Assembly: GCF_014898055.3 (NCBI RefSeq)
Contig: NW_023604861.1
Location: 102,798,083 to 102,862,082 of the forward strand
Length of the DNA: 64,000 nt
Source: Talpa occidentalis
Taxonomy: Eukaryota; Chordata; Mammalia; Eulipotyphla; Talpidae
Direction of reading: 5' to 3'
Made by a program: the position numbers and the translations under genes. Under the pieces are notes generated by a model. That model was not told the DNA's origin. It saw only the letters and a list, made by a program, of their open reading frames with translations, and ran no database searches. Below, piece after piece: positions 40,390 through 55,300 of the stretch; position 1 is the first letter of the stretch, and every line of letters starts with the position of its first letter.

Positions 40390-43300
40390 AGATGAGCACT
40401 TTTAGCATCTACTCTCCTAGCAACTTTCAAGTATTCTATATGTTTTGTTAATTGTAGTCACCATGCTGTGCATTAGATCCCAGAACTTATTTATCTTATA
40501 ATTGGAAGTTTGTATCTTTGGCCACCTTTATCCATTTTCCTCACCTCCACTCCCTGCTCCTAGTAACCAGTCTATTCCATTTAATGAGTTCGGGTTTTTT
40601 TTTAGATCCCATATATAAGTAGAACCATATGGGACTTGTCCAGAGTAGTGTAAAGAATTTGTGAAATTATTTGCATTTATATTTTTTGTTTTAAAATGTT
40701 TAATTAAATAGAACTGACAAACTCCAGCATTTGCTTGGGTTTATGAAAGAGAAGCAAAGTCATGGGATTTTACTCTTTTCCTGGGTGTTGTCCAATATGG
40801 TGGTCATCAGCTGCAAGTAGCTTGTGAACACTTAAAATGCAGTTAGTCTAAACTAAGATGTGATCTCCATTAAGATTTCTAAGCCTTAGTAGGGAAAGAT
40901 TGTAGAGTATTTCATTAATGATTTTTATATTGATTGCATGTTATAATGACAATATACTAGATATGTTAGGCTAAATAAATGTTATGAAAATTAACTTTGC
41001 CAGTTTCTTTTTACATTTTAACCATGACTACCAGGAAATTTAAAATTACATTTATAACTTTTATTCTATTTCTAGTAACATGCTGTCGTGGTCATCAGTT
41101 TTTTCTACTTGAATATCTGAACAATTATTGAAATATGTTTCATTCTGTTTGATAAAGCAGAAGAAAAATATTATGCCATGAAGAGATAGGAAGCATAGAA
41201 CTGAAATGCACTCCCTAATTAGTGGTGATCATAAACTTTATAAAAAGCATTTTTTTTTAGAGTAGGATGTTCAGAAAGGTAGAAAGGAGTAACTGAAGGG
41301 AAGATGATTCTTTTGTGATGACTTGTGATTATTAAGAGCTCAAAACTACCAGGAGAAAAAGAAAAATGTTACCCAAAATTCACATTTGGGGTTTTGATAT
41401 AAACATTTTCAAAACCTGACTGAGGAGTGGAATGCCCAAGGAAGAAAAGTTGTCTCTTCTCCAGGAATGAGCAAAGTCCTTTCAAACAGATTTCCTGGGT
41501 TTGGAATTTTATATCTTTCAAAAACTGAAATTGCACACTTATATAATAATCTGTATTCAAAATTATATTTGCTTTGCTATTTTAGAGGTAAAGTAACTTA
41601 GGAGATGGATAGAATCTATATATTGTGTTAGTTATGGGAAATATAATTTCTACAGCCCGTGAATTCTGAATTCTATGAGTCAATATGATTGAGTCATAGA
41701 GTTTATAATTAGGTATTTTAAGCTATGTTAAGAATGCAGAAACCAGCATATGGGATATTTTGTAGTGTTTCTTAAAATCATAGTATAAAATTAAATATAG
41801 CTGTCATAACATGCTACCATGCTTTATTTTATGAAATGCACTTTGTGAATTTATTTATGAGTAAATGAATAAAATGATGTGATTTATGTCCATCCTTATG
41901 AAAAGTTTGTGGTGGCTTTTTAGATCTGTGATTTCCAAGCAGCTCTATTCTAAATATTCTCAAAAGATACTCGATTTTTAAATGAAGCAAAACAAAATAA
42001 AACAAAACACCCTAGGTAAAGACACAGTTAAAATCCTAAGTAAATAAAGTAAATAATGAAATAGTACATTATTGAAGATTGTCAAGATTAGATTTTTAAA
42101 GCTACTCAATCTTTCCCCATTTCTTAATATATTTCTGAGTAACTTCTTGTGTTTTTTAGTTTGTACTGAAGTAATAATAATTTTATTTTCAGTGAAACAC
42201 AAACAGAAAAATTAATTTTCTAGGAAGAATTTTTACAATGTATACTAAATCCAGTAATGGTATATTTGACAAACTTATGAAAACCAATTCATTACATTTT
42301 CAGAATTCCATTAGCTGAAAGATAAATTAGCAATACATTTTTTCTTATTCTTGAGGACTAATTACACAGTGTCTCTTTTTTGTTACTATAAAAAAAATGG
42401 AGTAGAATTTAGAGAATTCTCTGAGGACCTCAGAGCAGGGAATTCAGCTATGGGGGGGGGTCTTAGAAGGTTTGTTCTTCAAAGAACAAAGAAAACCCTA
42501 CTTACTACTCCTCCTCAATTTAACAAACCTTAAAGTGCATACTCCTTACCAGGTCTCTGTGTAGGGGAGGAAGCTAACCTGGTATGAACCCAGAGACTTC
42601 CTTTATTGATTACCTTGTAAGGAGACACTGTAAGTAGTTCTTTTGATGCTGTAACATTTCTCTTAGTCTACTCTCTCTCTGCTGCCACTTTTCCCTTCCT
42701 TCAGTCAAATATGAGGTCTGACTTTTTCCATGTGTTCAGGGGAGCTGGACAAGTGGCCAAGATTCATTCTTCTCACATGTGTCCTCACAGTTAATCTCCA
42801 GCTATTTGAGGTAACCTGAGTCACCTGGGGGTCCTTGTAACTGGGAGCCTAGAACAAACTGTAGAATGGACTCTGTTAGCAGGGGAAACTGAAATCAAAC
42901 CAGATTGTCGGTGAGTAACTCAAATAAAACCAAATTTATTGCCTCATAAAAATAAATGCTGGACTGGGGGAGGTGTAGATTTGGCCTTGGGGTGATGGAA
43001 TCAGAGACTCCCATGTCATTACAACACACATTTTCTCTCAATTCTGCCTTCCTATGTGTGATGGCTTCTTTCTCTTAGGCTAGCTGCTTCTAGAACATCA
43101 TACATAGGCTTCTAATTGGGCTTTATATTTCTGCAACGCTGTCACTGTGGAATGAAGAGAAAAAAATATTCTGCTTGCTTCTGTTAGAAGAAATTTCAAA
43201 GTAAGGACTGTGACTAGCCCAGACATTTGGAGAACTGGGATTGGAGCAGACTGTTAGGTTACCAGCCCTGTGGCATGAGAGGTGGGGCTTATTACCTAAA

Positions 43301-46300
43301 ATAATTAATTTATTACCTAAATTAAACTCACTTTGCATGAGACTTCCAAGGGAAAAAAGATGGAAATAGAGACCCAAAATCTTATAATGAAAGTTGAAAG
43401 AAGGGAAAAGAAAACAGATGGCCAAGTGTAATTAAGTCAGCAGTAGTTTTCAAATCTCATATTAGCCCTTATTTTCACTCATTCATTCGTTCTCTGAAAC
43501 CTCTGCCTATACTTTCAATCACTTTTCTCAGATCTTGATGTATTTAGGAATCACCTGGAAAGGTGGTTTCACATGTAGAAACCCAATCCCCGGTCAGAGT
43601 CTCTGATTCCATAGCTCTTGGGTCGACCCAGACATTTTTGTTTTTCAGAGGAGTTCCCAGGATTTCTAGTAATTATGTGTTCCACACACCAGACTTTTAG
43701 TAATACTGCTGTATTACACATGCTGATGTATAGTAAGAACTTCCAGAAAACAGTGACTTTGGCTGGTGTTCTCATGTTCAATCATGTGGATTCCTGGAAA
43801 TATTCTGCATGTCTGGCTGGTGCAGGGGGTTGCATGGATAGTTGTCATTGCAGCTCCCATCTGTAGTCTCTCCCCAGTGCATGCCACAGTTCTCCAGCTG
43901 TGAAACTTGAACTCCACTGTTGACATCTTTTTTTTTTTTAAAGATTTATTTATTTATGCATACAAGAACTGGGGTGTAAGCCAGAGGTGTGTGGGGGGCG
44001 GGGGCGGTGAGAGAATTCACCAGAGACAGAGTGGGGAGCAGAACAGGCAGATCAACTGAAATACACTGCTGAGGGGAGCAGTGGGCGAGTCAGGAGAGGT
44101 CTGCTGCACCATGTGGGTCAGCTCCCTGGCTGGGGTCGAACTCGTGCTGCAGTGGCTGCTGATAGCTTCTTAGTGCTGCATCTTAACCCCTTGTGCCACC
44201 AGGGAGGCCCCATCCATCATCAACATCTTGGTTCAGTCTTCCTGCTCTCAGGTTTGTCAGTATTGCCCAACTAGAGTCAGCGGATTTTGTGGACCCCTTG
44301 ATGCCTTGCATTTCATTGGACTTTTGATAATGAATTTTTTTGAAAGGTTCATTTATTTATGCATACAAAAACTGGGGTACAGGCCAGAGATGCGGGTTGT
44401 GGGGGTTGAGAGGATTCACCAGAGACAGAGTGGGGAACAGAACAGGCAGATGGACTGAAATACACTGCTGAGGGGAGCAGCGGGTGAGACAGGAGAGGTC
44501 TGCCTTGCCATGTGGGTTGCTCCCTGGCCCGCCGGGGATCGAACTTGTGCTGAGGCTGCAGATTGCTTCATAGTGTGGTGCTTAACCCCTTGCGCCACCA
44601 GAGAGGCCCCTTTTGACAATGAATTATGATTCTTTAGTGTTCTCTCCATAAAACTATTTGTCCTTTAGATATTGGTAAGTCATCTATAAACTTTAGTAGA
44701 CTTGAATTCAAAGTATATAAAGGGGAAAAGACAAAAGATGGTGAAAATGCATGAAATGGGCAAGACTAGCTGAATAATCAAGCATTATTTATAATAGTTT
44801 TAATTCACTTTATTTCATTTGTGATATTTTAAGAAAGGCTGTTCAGTTTTTATGCTTGGATCCACCTTTAAAACACAATTTCTGTTTGTATTTTCTCATA
44901 TGTCAAACTTGCTCTCTCTTGGTTATTTGGTTACCTGGAAAAGATAATCCATTATACAGAAAATTCATTTCCTGGAATAATTAATTTCTCTCCCATGAGT
45001 GAGTACTTTATTTTGAGAGCATACAGTATACCCTAAGTCACTACAAAACCTGACTTTAGTCAATACAGTGAAAGCCTTTTAATTGTTCTTCGTCATCAAA
45101 TACTTGGCATGGATTAGTAGAATATGTTTTCATATTTGACAGTCTTTATTGAGAATATACAGCTGTTATTTGGGTTGTATTTTCTGCAACTGCATACATA
45201 TTTTTTAAGATTACACACAAATATGGAATAGGAACAAAAGACTTTTGCAACATTCTTTCTATCTCATTGACTCTAATTCAGTTCTAGGCAGTTCAGATTA
45301 CAGGAAAAAGTCTAATGTGGGAATAGAAATTGGAGAATTTGACCACTCCTTAAAAAAATTAAAGTACTTTTATTTCTAAACTGAATCCACTGTGGCTTGG
45401 CTTTCCCATATGTATACAAACATAGACAGGACATTTTTTTCTTTTTTATCTTTCATCAGAAATCTTCCTTCACTGCCCACCTTTGGTATCAATGTCTGGG
45501 TCCATAGGCTTTACAGATCATGACTATTTAGATGAGGGGGTCTGGATCTTCATTAAACTAGACTCAGGCAGCATTAATTGAGCATGTGCTTTGTGCCGCT
45601 CTAGGCAGGAAACCATGCTATGATGCTAAGCCCGTGTTTTCTTAAAGCTTACATCCTGGTAGGTAACAAATGAACATCCAGATGGGCTTCATTGGCTGCT
45701 GGCATAAAGTCATGGAGTACCATAGGGAAAAAGTATTTGTTGGAAATTTCTATTCAGAAAATCATCAAATGACAGATCAACTAAATATAAAGTCTGTTTT
45801 TCTCACTAAAGACTCTGTTGAGATAGTATTATCTTGCCTGAATTTTTTCTATGCTGTATTTAGAATGCTCAATTGCTGGTGAATGTAAAAACCACTAATT
45901 ATAGTTCTTTAGCTTCTCCATCTCTAAATTGGTGACAATCACCATACATTTATGTTAAAATGTAATGTGAGGCAAGATAATAACAAGGCAGACTGCACCA
46001 GTGAATTCTATACATACTTACTTACCTCCATGTGGTCCCACAGAATGAAGCCTAACACCTGTCAAAACATGAACATGTTTTGGGATGTTATATGTGTCAG
46101 GTGCTGCAACAGATTTTGAAAACAAAATGACAAACCTTTGTAGGAAACAAATGAACCCCAACCTCTGGGTTTGTGCCCTTCCAAATCTGTCTTCCATGTG
46201 TCTTCAGATTTCTCTTTCAGAAATGCTAATCTGATCACGTCACACAACTGTCCTATGAACAGTTTACCCATGTAATTATTGATCCAAAACATATTAATGA

Positions 46301-49300
46301 AACACCATGCAAAATATTGATGACACCTTTTTTTCTTCATAAAGCTTCCAGTTGGGTTGAGGAGAAAAGCATTCATTATACGATGATAGATATAATCTTT
46401 CATTTCCCCTCTAGCCTGCAGTATAAAGTTTAAACTCCTAAGCACAACAGTTCAATTTGTCATGATCTGGCACCTAACTTATTTCACCCCCATCTCTTAA
46501 CATTTTCCTCCCTTGTCCCTCTTCTCCTCCGCTAAGAACCATTCTGCAGTTTCCTGAATATGCCAGTCTGTGCACTTCTTTCATGCCTTTGCAAATGCCG
46601 TCTTCTTTCCTTTGAAATACTTCCCTCTTCCTCCAGCTTGGTGAACTCTCAGCCTTGAACACTTAGCTCAGATGACTCCTCTTTTATGGCACAAGCAGAA
46701 GTTTCCTTTCCAGCACTCCAATTCCCTCTTTATAGCCCTGGCAGTGGGGTGTTCCAGTCACCTGACCCTGGCTGCCTCTGCTCTCACAATGACAACTCTT
46801 GAAGATAGAAATTGCATCTTCTTTGCTTTTATCTTCCTAGACTTCAGCACAGAACTTGACCCAGAGTAGATGCTAAGGAAATGCTGGGTGATATTATATT
46901 GTTATTCATTATCATTAACTAAATATAATGATCAGGAAAGATATCCTTGTGTGGAAAGTAGGAAAAGATGATTCAATGACATGAGCTAATCCAAGCCAAG
47001 GTCATATTGGGAATACTAAAGGCCAGTAGTTTTATGATGAAAGGAGCTTGGAGTTCAGAAATTTATCTAGAATTTTCTAAAATGCAATAAAACTATTTCG
47101 GTTATTATTAGGTTACTATTTAGGTTATTATTTTGGTGTGGATTTAATCCCATCGATGTCTAGCCCACACCATCCCCAGCTCTAAATGACAAAAGGCATT
47201 TTGTCAATGCAGATAGGTTTGGGTCTTGAGATGGTGAGATGACACTGGATTAGTTGGGTGGGACTGATGTAATCACAGGTATTCTAGGAAAGATAAGCAG
47301 GAGGGTCAGCCTTAGAAAAGGAGATATGACCAGGGAGGACAGGTCAGATGATGCAACCACAAGCCAACACATGCAGACAGCCTCTAAAACTAGAAAAAAG
47401 TAAGAGACAGATTTCTCCTGTAGCCTCCAGCAGGAACCCAACCCTGCCAACACCTTCATTTCAGCTCAGCGAAAGTGATTTTTACGTTTTGTCCTCTGGA
47501 AGTGTCAGGTGACACATTTGTGCTGTTATAGGCCTCCACATTCTTGGTAATTTCTTACAGTAACCATAAGGAATTAAAGGATGAGCAAGGGCTTGTCAGT
47601 GAGAAAGACCTCTCTCTCTGCCATCAGAGAAAATAGACTCTCTGAGAGCTTGGAAAGAATGAAGGGTAAGTTTAACAGTGCTGGCTGTGAGTCAGACTAC
47701 CTGGGTAAAAATCCTGGCAACAACATTTATTAGCAATGTATCTTAAGTCAGGGGACTTCTGTTTGCCTTTGTTCTCTCATCTGTAAAATAAGAAAGATAA
47801 TAGTACTTGCCTCAGAGGCTTATTATGAGATTTAACTGACATAATCTATATAAAGTGTTTGCAAATACCTGATGCGGAGTAGGGGTGTTATAAAACCCAA
47901 CTATTATTATGTAAGCCCTCAGCTATTCAAAGGCTGTGCTATGTATTTGTAGCTGCTGCATTTTATTAGCTCGTTTAATAAGGCACTCCCATGTGAAACC
48001 ACATGAATTAAGCAAGTGCAAATTAAAAGAAAATACCCACTCATTCTGTGAACAGTGACACTGACTAAATTGATGTCTTGGTCTTGGTGGGGTCCTTGTT
48101 ATGTTCTAATAGGAGGCATAAAAGTAAATGTACATGTTTTCGGTATAACAAGCAGGTCTGTTACTTACAATGACATATGTTCATGGTCTCCTGTTGGGGT
48201 TTTAACTTGGATGGCCCTTGGCTTGCATTCTCCTAACTACGCCTGTGATCCCCAAGGAGGGTTTCCATAAGAAATAACTTTATGTGTAGAGGTGGAGTGC
48301 TTGGAGAGTCCTTTTAGCCAGAGAGTTGTGAGAATGTGGAGAATTTCATATATCAACCAGCAGTTGGTTCATGGCATGACTGTCATTCTTTGAAAGATGG
48401 GTGACTCCTTCCAATTTTCTCAATCTGTTTCATTTTCCAGTGTCTTTTGATAATGAAGTCCTTTATAAGAACTGTGTCTCTTTAGATGGAATCTAGTGTG
48501 AGCTATCACCAACTCAGACTAGATTTCCCTTGTGGGTGACATTTGAGTTGGTCAGGAGGAGTGTTCCAGTTGGAGATGAATGGGTATGTACAGTGAAAAA
48601 AGAAGATCGCAAAAAGCAGACACTTCAGGAAATTATAGACAGTGGATTATGGTGTGTGCCTGATGGAGAGAAGGAGAGAGGTGACACTGGAATTGTCCCC
48701 TGAGGGAAGAGTGTGGAGAGTTGGACATGTGGCTTAGGATGTGGACTTGATCCTAGAGCCTTCTTACCAGAGTATGCTGAGGTGCTGTGGTAAATGAATA
48801 TGTGGGGAGGGAAAATAAAGAGCTCCGTGGTCCCAGAATCTTGGAAATGCTGAGAAAAATAAACAAGAATGTCTTTCCTTTGTCAATAGTCAGAGCCTGT
48901 TACTAATTATAACTTTCTCACAAGTGCATACAGCAAAAAGGTAGAAGTGAGAAACAGATCCAAGGTATTGGGGTGAGAAAGGATAAATGGATCCAAAAGA
49001 TATATTCAGCATGAAGGATCAGAAACAATAGGTGGCCAATTTTAGGGTGAAAGAGGGTACTGAAGTGGTCTGGCAGAGAAATCCAATGTGACCACAGTTT
49101 CAACTTGAGTATCTTAGGCAATGACCTTGCATTTTAGGCAATAGAGGAATAGAGAAGGTGGAGCTGGTTTTATAGGAAGATAATAGGTTTTGAATTTATT
49201 ATGGACTGGTTTTATTTGTGCAGCTGGCAGGACAGCTGATGATGCCAATGTTCACAGACCTTTGAGAATGTAGATGTGGGGTAAGAAGAGCATGGGGTTG

Positions 49301-52300
49301 AAAAAGCTGGATGGAGCTGCATAGTTCAAACCCTGGGTATCGATGAAGAACTTCAGAGATAGCAGGGTTGTCAAGGATACAAATCACATCCACATAAAAG
49401 TCAATCAATAATCTCATGGGCAGAGAAAGAGTCATAATTTAGCTCTTAAGTGCTGACTCATGTTCTGATAAGGATCATTCTCGAATTTAAACAGAAGCTC
49501 TGTCTCTTCTTGCAGAATCACTGCTTGTGCGATGACAATGAATAAGTATGTGGAGGAAAATGTGTCCCAGAAATCCTACACAACCATCAAGTACTTCATG
49601 AAGATGCTGAGCAGTGTCAGTGAGACCCTGATCTTCATCTTCATGGGTGTGTCCACTGTTGGGAAGAACCACGAGTGGAACTGGGCCTTCGTCTGCTTCA
49701 CACTGGCCTTCTGTCTGATCTGGAGAGCACTGGGTAATGAGTGCTTGTTTCCTAAATGAACACTCAGGGCACACTCAAAGAATGAGGCTTTTTTTTTTTG
49801 CCTCTGCCCTTTGCTTTTGCTGCCACTTCATCTTGGTTTTCTTCATCTTCCTCACCTTCTCCCTCTTCTTCCTCTGCCTGCTTCTCCATCTCTTCCTTTT
49901 TCCCTCATCTTCTTCCTCTTTTTCTCTCTTCTCTTCCTGCTTCCTTATATATTTCCCCCAAGTAACTTCATGCTTTTGCTATGATCAAGCTAACTTCCCT
50001 TAGCCTCACAAATTCCACATTTTCACCCACTATCCTGGAACAAGGACCCACGGGCCTGCTACCATTGATGAGGCAGAGAATAAAAGGACAAGGTCACAGG
50101 GCACCATCTGTAAATGCCACACCCTGTCACGGAAACATAGAACAAGGCTTCGTATTTTCATGTTCTGGCCTCACACAGTGTGTTTCCTTTGGTTTTATTT
50201 TTCTTCTCAGGTGTCTTTGTCCTGACTCAAGTTATTAACTGGTTCCGGACCATTCCCCTGACCTTTAAGGATCAATTCATCATTGCTTATGGAGGGCTCC
50301 GAGGTGCCATCTGCTTTGCACTAGTGTTTTTACTTCCTGCTGCTGTGTTCCCTCGGAAAAAGCTGTTCATTACAGCTGCAATCGTTGTTATATTCTTTAC
50401 TGTCTTCATCCTGGTGAGTAGAGTTCTTTCTCCTATCAGAGTCTCTCCCTTTACCAAGAGGAAATAAGATCTTTCAGACGATCGTAGTAAACTCGTTTTA
50501 TAGGATGCAAAGTGGCAGAGGTGTTGGAACTCAGGTACTCATGATACTAGGGAAAATGGCATTTTCTCATGTCCCTGGATTGTTCAAAGGATGAAGAGAG
50601 TCCAATTTAGTCACTTGACCTACGCAGAGGATTTATTATTTAAGGAAACTCAGCTAAGGAATCTAAGCTTACTACTGGAAACTTATGAACTGTGCTTGCT
50701 AATCCTTGGTATTTGTCTTACTCTCTGACAATGTGCCCAGTAAATGCTAGTTGTGTGATGACCTTCCAACACCTATTTGACATGAGTCAACTGCTTAGCA
50801 GTGTGTACCTTGAAACAGTGGGGTGGATGAATATGTATTTGATATCAGGAGGCAGAGGTAGAGTAGGAAGAACATGGGTCACTGTCAAGATCCTAACTTT
50901 GCATGTTAATCAATCTCATCAAGTTAACAAGTCACCCTTTAGGAGACTAGATTTTGTGGATATTCATTTAGTAGTAGGTACCGAGTGCCTGCTGTGTGGC
51001 AGACAGTAGTCTAGGGTACTTAGTAGTCTGTGAGTGAACAAAATACACAGAAATATCCCTGTCCCTTGATACTTACATTGCAAGGGGTGATGACAGACAC
51101 TAGACAGTAAACATAATAAGTAAACTATAGGATGTATTAGAAGGAGAAAGATGCTATAAAATAAGATGTAGGGGTCAGGCATGGTGATAGTGGAGCCATG
51201 AGGGGATGACTATAACTCTAATAGAATTGTCATGGAAGACAACTCCAGGTCTTGAGCAAAGGCATGCAGGAGGTGATGGAATTAGCTAAGCCTAAGAATA
51301 TTCCAGGTAAATGGAAGTAAAAGGCAAAGATCTGAAGGCTGTGGGCATTTGGCCTTTGTGGCTGGAGGCGGGTGGAGTGTGCGACAGAGAAGGAGAATGA
51401 GGTGGGAGAGATTTTGGAGTGCTGGGTTATGTAAGGCCAGGCAACAGTGCCAGGATGTTGGCTCCTCTCCCAGCGAAATGGAAACCATCGGAAGGTTTTG
51501 TGCAGAAGCGTGGTTTGTTTTGACTTACTTTGTAAAAGAATCCCCCTGGTCACTGTGAGAATAGACTGTTAAGAGGAAAGGTTAGTGATGGGAAATGTAG
51601 TGTGAGACAGATACAGCCCTTGGACAGGGCCAGGGTGGTGAGTGTGGACTGTAGCAGAGGTGCGATCCCAGAATACATTCTGAAGGTGGGTCCTGCAGGA
51701 TTCCCTGTGGGGTGTAGAGGAAAGAGGAGCCATGAAGCTCCAGTGCTTTGGGTCTGAGAGTCTAGAAGGATGGAATTGCCTTCTACTGAGAAGGGGAAAG
51801 CTATGGAGACTGGTAGCCTAGCCATTAGCATGCTGAGTTAGGAATGGCTGGTAGATCTGCACATGCAGATGATGGAAAGGCAGTGTATGAGACTGGAGTT
51901 CATTCTGTGGCAGGTGCTATTACTTGAAGCTTTGAAACTGGAAGTGGGATGTGATTACCAAGGGATTGAAAATATATACTGAGGAGTCCAAAGAAGAGGA
52001 CCGGGAACTGGGTTATGGGGTGGCCCAATTTGAACCCAATGTGGAGCCAAGGAAGGCAGCCAAAGGAGACTGAGGACAAGTGATAAATGACAAAGGAAGA
52101 AAACCAGACGTTCTGCTTTATTTAGTTAAATTTTTTTAACAGCTAGTCATAGAACACTTTCATAGTATCTGACTCAGGTCTCAGCACCCTTCATATTAAC
52201 TCATTTAATTCTCACATCAATTCCATGGCATGAAACTCTAGAAGGAGTAATTGCTCTTGTTCCCATTTCATAGATTAGAAAGCAGAGGCACTAAGACAGG

Positions 52301-55300
52301 TTGATTCTTTTCCCCAAGTTCATTCAGTGAGTAAAGGTGAAGCAGGAATCAACACCAGTTCGGTCTTAATTCTAAATAATTTGCAGGCAGCTTGCCTGCT
52401 GTGTAGTAAGTGCTCAGTATTGTAATTCATTGTCATTCTCCCCCTTTATCTGGTCCTTTCTCAAAAAGCAGGTCATGCTTCATTCATTAACATTTCCCAA
52501 CTTTGGGGGCAGTGGGCTGAGCTGTCCAGGCAGTCCTGAAGAAGGGTGTTTACTTGGAAGGCCCTACCCAAGTTCAGAGATGACCCCTTTATGATATTGC
52601 CTTTGTCATCAGCACTTTATAAAGCCAGTGCCTTTCAGTGATGGTGCATGGTGTCATGCACTACATACTGTCTCCTTTCATCCTCAAAACAAATGCGGGA
52701 AAGAGACAAATGCTCAAAGAGAAGAAAGTAGACTAAGCAGGGACACACATTGGTAAATGACAAGTGCTGGAGTTGAGCCAGGGTCTCTCTGACTCACAGA
52801 TGAGTTCAGAACTATTGAGTTTAATTGACTTCTCTACAGGAAGACATTATTTGCCTGTTCATTGGAAGGGTTTGTTATTACATTTTGAGCCAGAATGGAG
52901 GCATTGAAAGTAGGCTAGCTTTGAATTTGTACTAGATTGGGAAGGTAATAGAGTTCCACAAATATGTGTGCCTTGTTAAAAATATCAATTGTCTTTAAGT
53001 CTACTTATAACAGTTTCAAAAAAATTTGTCTCGAAAAGGCAAGCTAATTTTATTTGCCTGAATGTTATGATTGGTGTGCTTACTAATGCTACTTGATAAT
53101 CATAAAGAATCTTAGAACATTAACATACAAACACACACACAAAACTAGAGCAGTACTCATAATTACAGTTATACGTCCTTAAAATTTGCGGAAAAACTAT
53201 ATTTTTAATAGTTTTTTAATAGTTTCAGTTATAGTTGTACATACCAGTTTGGTTTAAATATGCCATGTTGGTTTGAGCCCTCTTGTATTTCAGTAGACAC
53301 CTAGATGAAGAGGAGAAACAATTACCTGTCATCAAATTTTCACTGTGGTGTTTACACCATCCTTATAGCAAATCATCCAATGTGCTATTCTCACATTTTG
53401 CCTGAGGTGAAAGTCTGAAGTCAATGCATTTTGCTGGAACATTTGAATCTCTCAGGAGCATCCTTGGGGGGCAAACTGCTTGAGGGGAACAGTCAGGCAA
53501 GGGGTGAGGGACTCACTCCCTCTTCCCAGGCCTGCTGCTCTGTCTTCACTACCCATAGCCAGTTCTGCCAAGGCGTAGCCAATGTCTAAACTCACCTCCA
53601 AGCTCTCAGAACTTTCATTTGAGTATCAAATACAAAAATAGAACCATGTCAGTCGAGTACAGCTAGGAACTAGGTCATTTGAAGATGAAGATGTCAGCAC
53701 ATTATCTACACAAGTGCTTCTCAAATATCCAGAGAGAAAAGCCAGCCCTGCTCTCATCATGGAAGCACACATTTGTAAAATACAATGCAAATGACTTAGT
53801 AAAAAGAAATACAAATGCAAGTTCAAATATTTTAGTTATTAGAGTCAACAAACAAAATTACATTTCTGTAATCAAAACAAGCATAATATAAGAAAAAAGG
53901 AAAGAACTCTAAGAATGTATACTATTACTCATTGACTGTGTGTGTGTAGGTAATTAATATAGAGCATCATTGTTATAAACAATATTTTGGCATTTTGGAA
54001 TCATAACTAAAAGATTTAAGTGAATTTTTGATTCCCCATACTCAAAGCCTATCCATCCCCTTTTGAGTGGATACCATGTACATCAATTGTAAATCTTGAT
54101 TAACAAAGTTTTTAATGTAAAAAATTTAAAACAACAGAGACAACAAACAAAATACATATAGCAGCTCTGTTTGGTATTATAAACACACCAAATTGATCTT
54201 TCAATGATGGAGGTAATTAGGGGGCCAATATTTGGAGTCTTTGAGTATACCCCATGGACAGCCTTCTCTTCTGATTAGCTTTAAGGATAGACTAGGCAAG
54301 CTCATTGGGATGCTGTGGGGGAAAGAAATTGCTGAAGTTGGAACCTACAACTGACTGCCTTGTTGCTGCCCCACTGTAGGGTGCAGATGGGTGACCCCAA
54401 GAGACAGTTTGGTGCCTTGATTCTGGCCCCTTTCTCTCTCTCCTGCTTGCTGGGCCACCCTGGCTCTTAGAAACTATGAACACACATCACACACACGTAC
54501 ACCTGGAAATACGTATACACTCCCTTCGGAAAGGATCTTTTTCTAGAATACATCAATAATTATGGAACTTGGAGAAAGAAGCCTGGCAGAAGATACTTTA
54601 ATGGGTTATAATCACAGGAGATGTAATTAATTAAAACCTACAGAAACCATTTTGCCTTCTGAATAAGAGCTATGCATTCCTCTTCAAATGACCACTTTTA
54701 TGTGGATGGATGTATCATTAAACTTTAAAATGCCTTACCCCTTATGTTAATTTTTTTATGATGAGCTTTTCCATCCTGGATCTGCTGAATAAGCACTATC
54801 TTCTAAAATAAAGTTCATGTGACATATGATATTATTTGATACCAAGATTTATAATGAGAATTTTAACATTTGGATTGTGTTGATAATTAGACAAAGTAAC
54901 CTCCTTATGAGGTTCATTAACATGTAACAATACAGTCCTCCTTGTGGACAATCGAATGAGTAAACAATTCTGATTTAATGGCTGAATAAATTCGTTTTCT
55001 TTAAATAAGATTGGTAATGTTATATAAAACCTAAGCTGTCTCTTGTTTTAAAATTTTATTCAAGAGTGGTGGGGAGGTGGAGTCACATCATAGAGAGCAC
55101 AGCTGTCTGGGTTGCTACGCTGGCCCTGCTCCTGCAGCCATGGTGAACCCAGTTTACTAACAGATACAGATCATGATACTTTCCTGCCAGGCAATCAAGA
55201 GGAGATATTTATGTAAGCACAAAACCTCATACAAGGTGCTAGCATGATGATTTGCTATATATATTTTTTTAAGATTTATTTTTATTTATGCATACAAAAT

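Larger units (their letters stand above)
35249..49515 (+). other. SLC9A2: SLC9A2 intron 3 (14.3 kb)
   Basis: Donor GTAAGT, acceptor TGTCTCTTCTTGCAG. Contains T-runs, CA/GT microsatellites, an L1 3' end, two SINEs, L2 and MIR remnants. Nothing specific is recognised at 35300-36240, 36320-37940, 38550-39180, 40650-43920, 44640-45540 and 47920-49500; these are ordinary AT-rich intron sequence. Confidence 0.9.

Noticed and set aside
44416..44649. Recurrent peptide-like frames containing [20 protein letters not shown] in many places
   Set aside because: They are translations of the SINE body and recur wherever a SINE lies in the right orientation; not genes.
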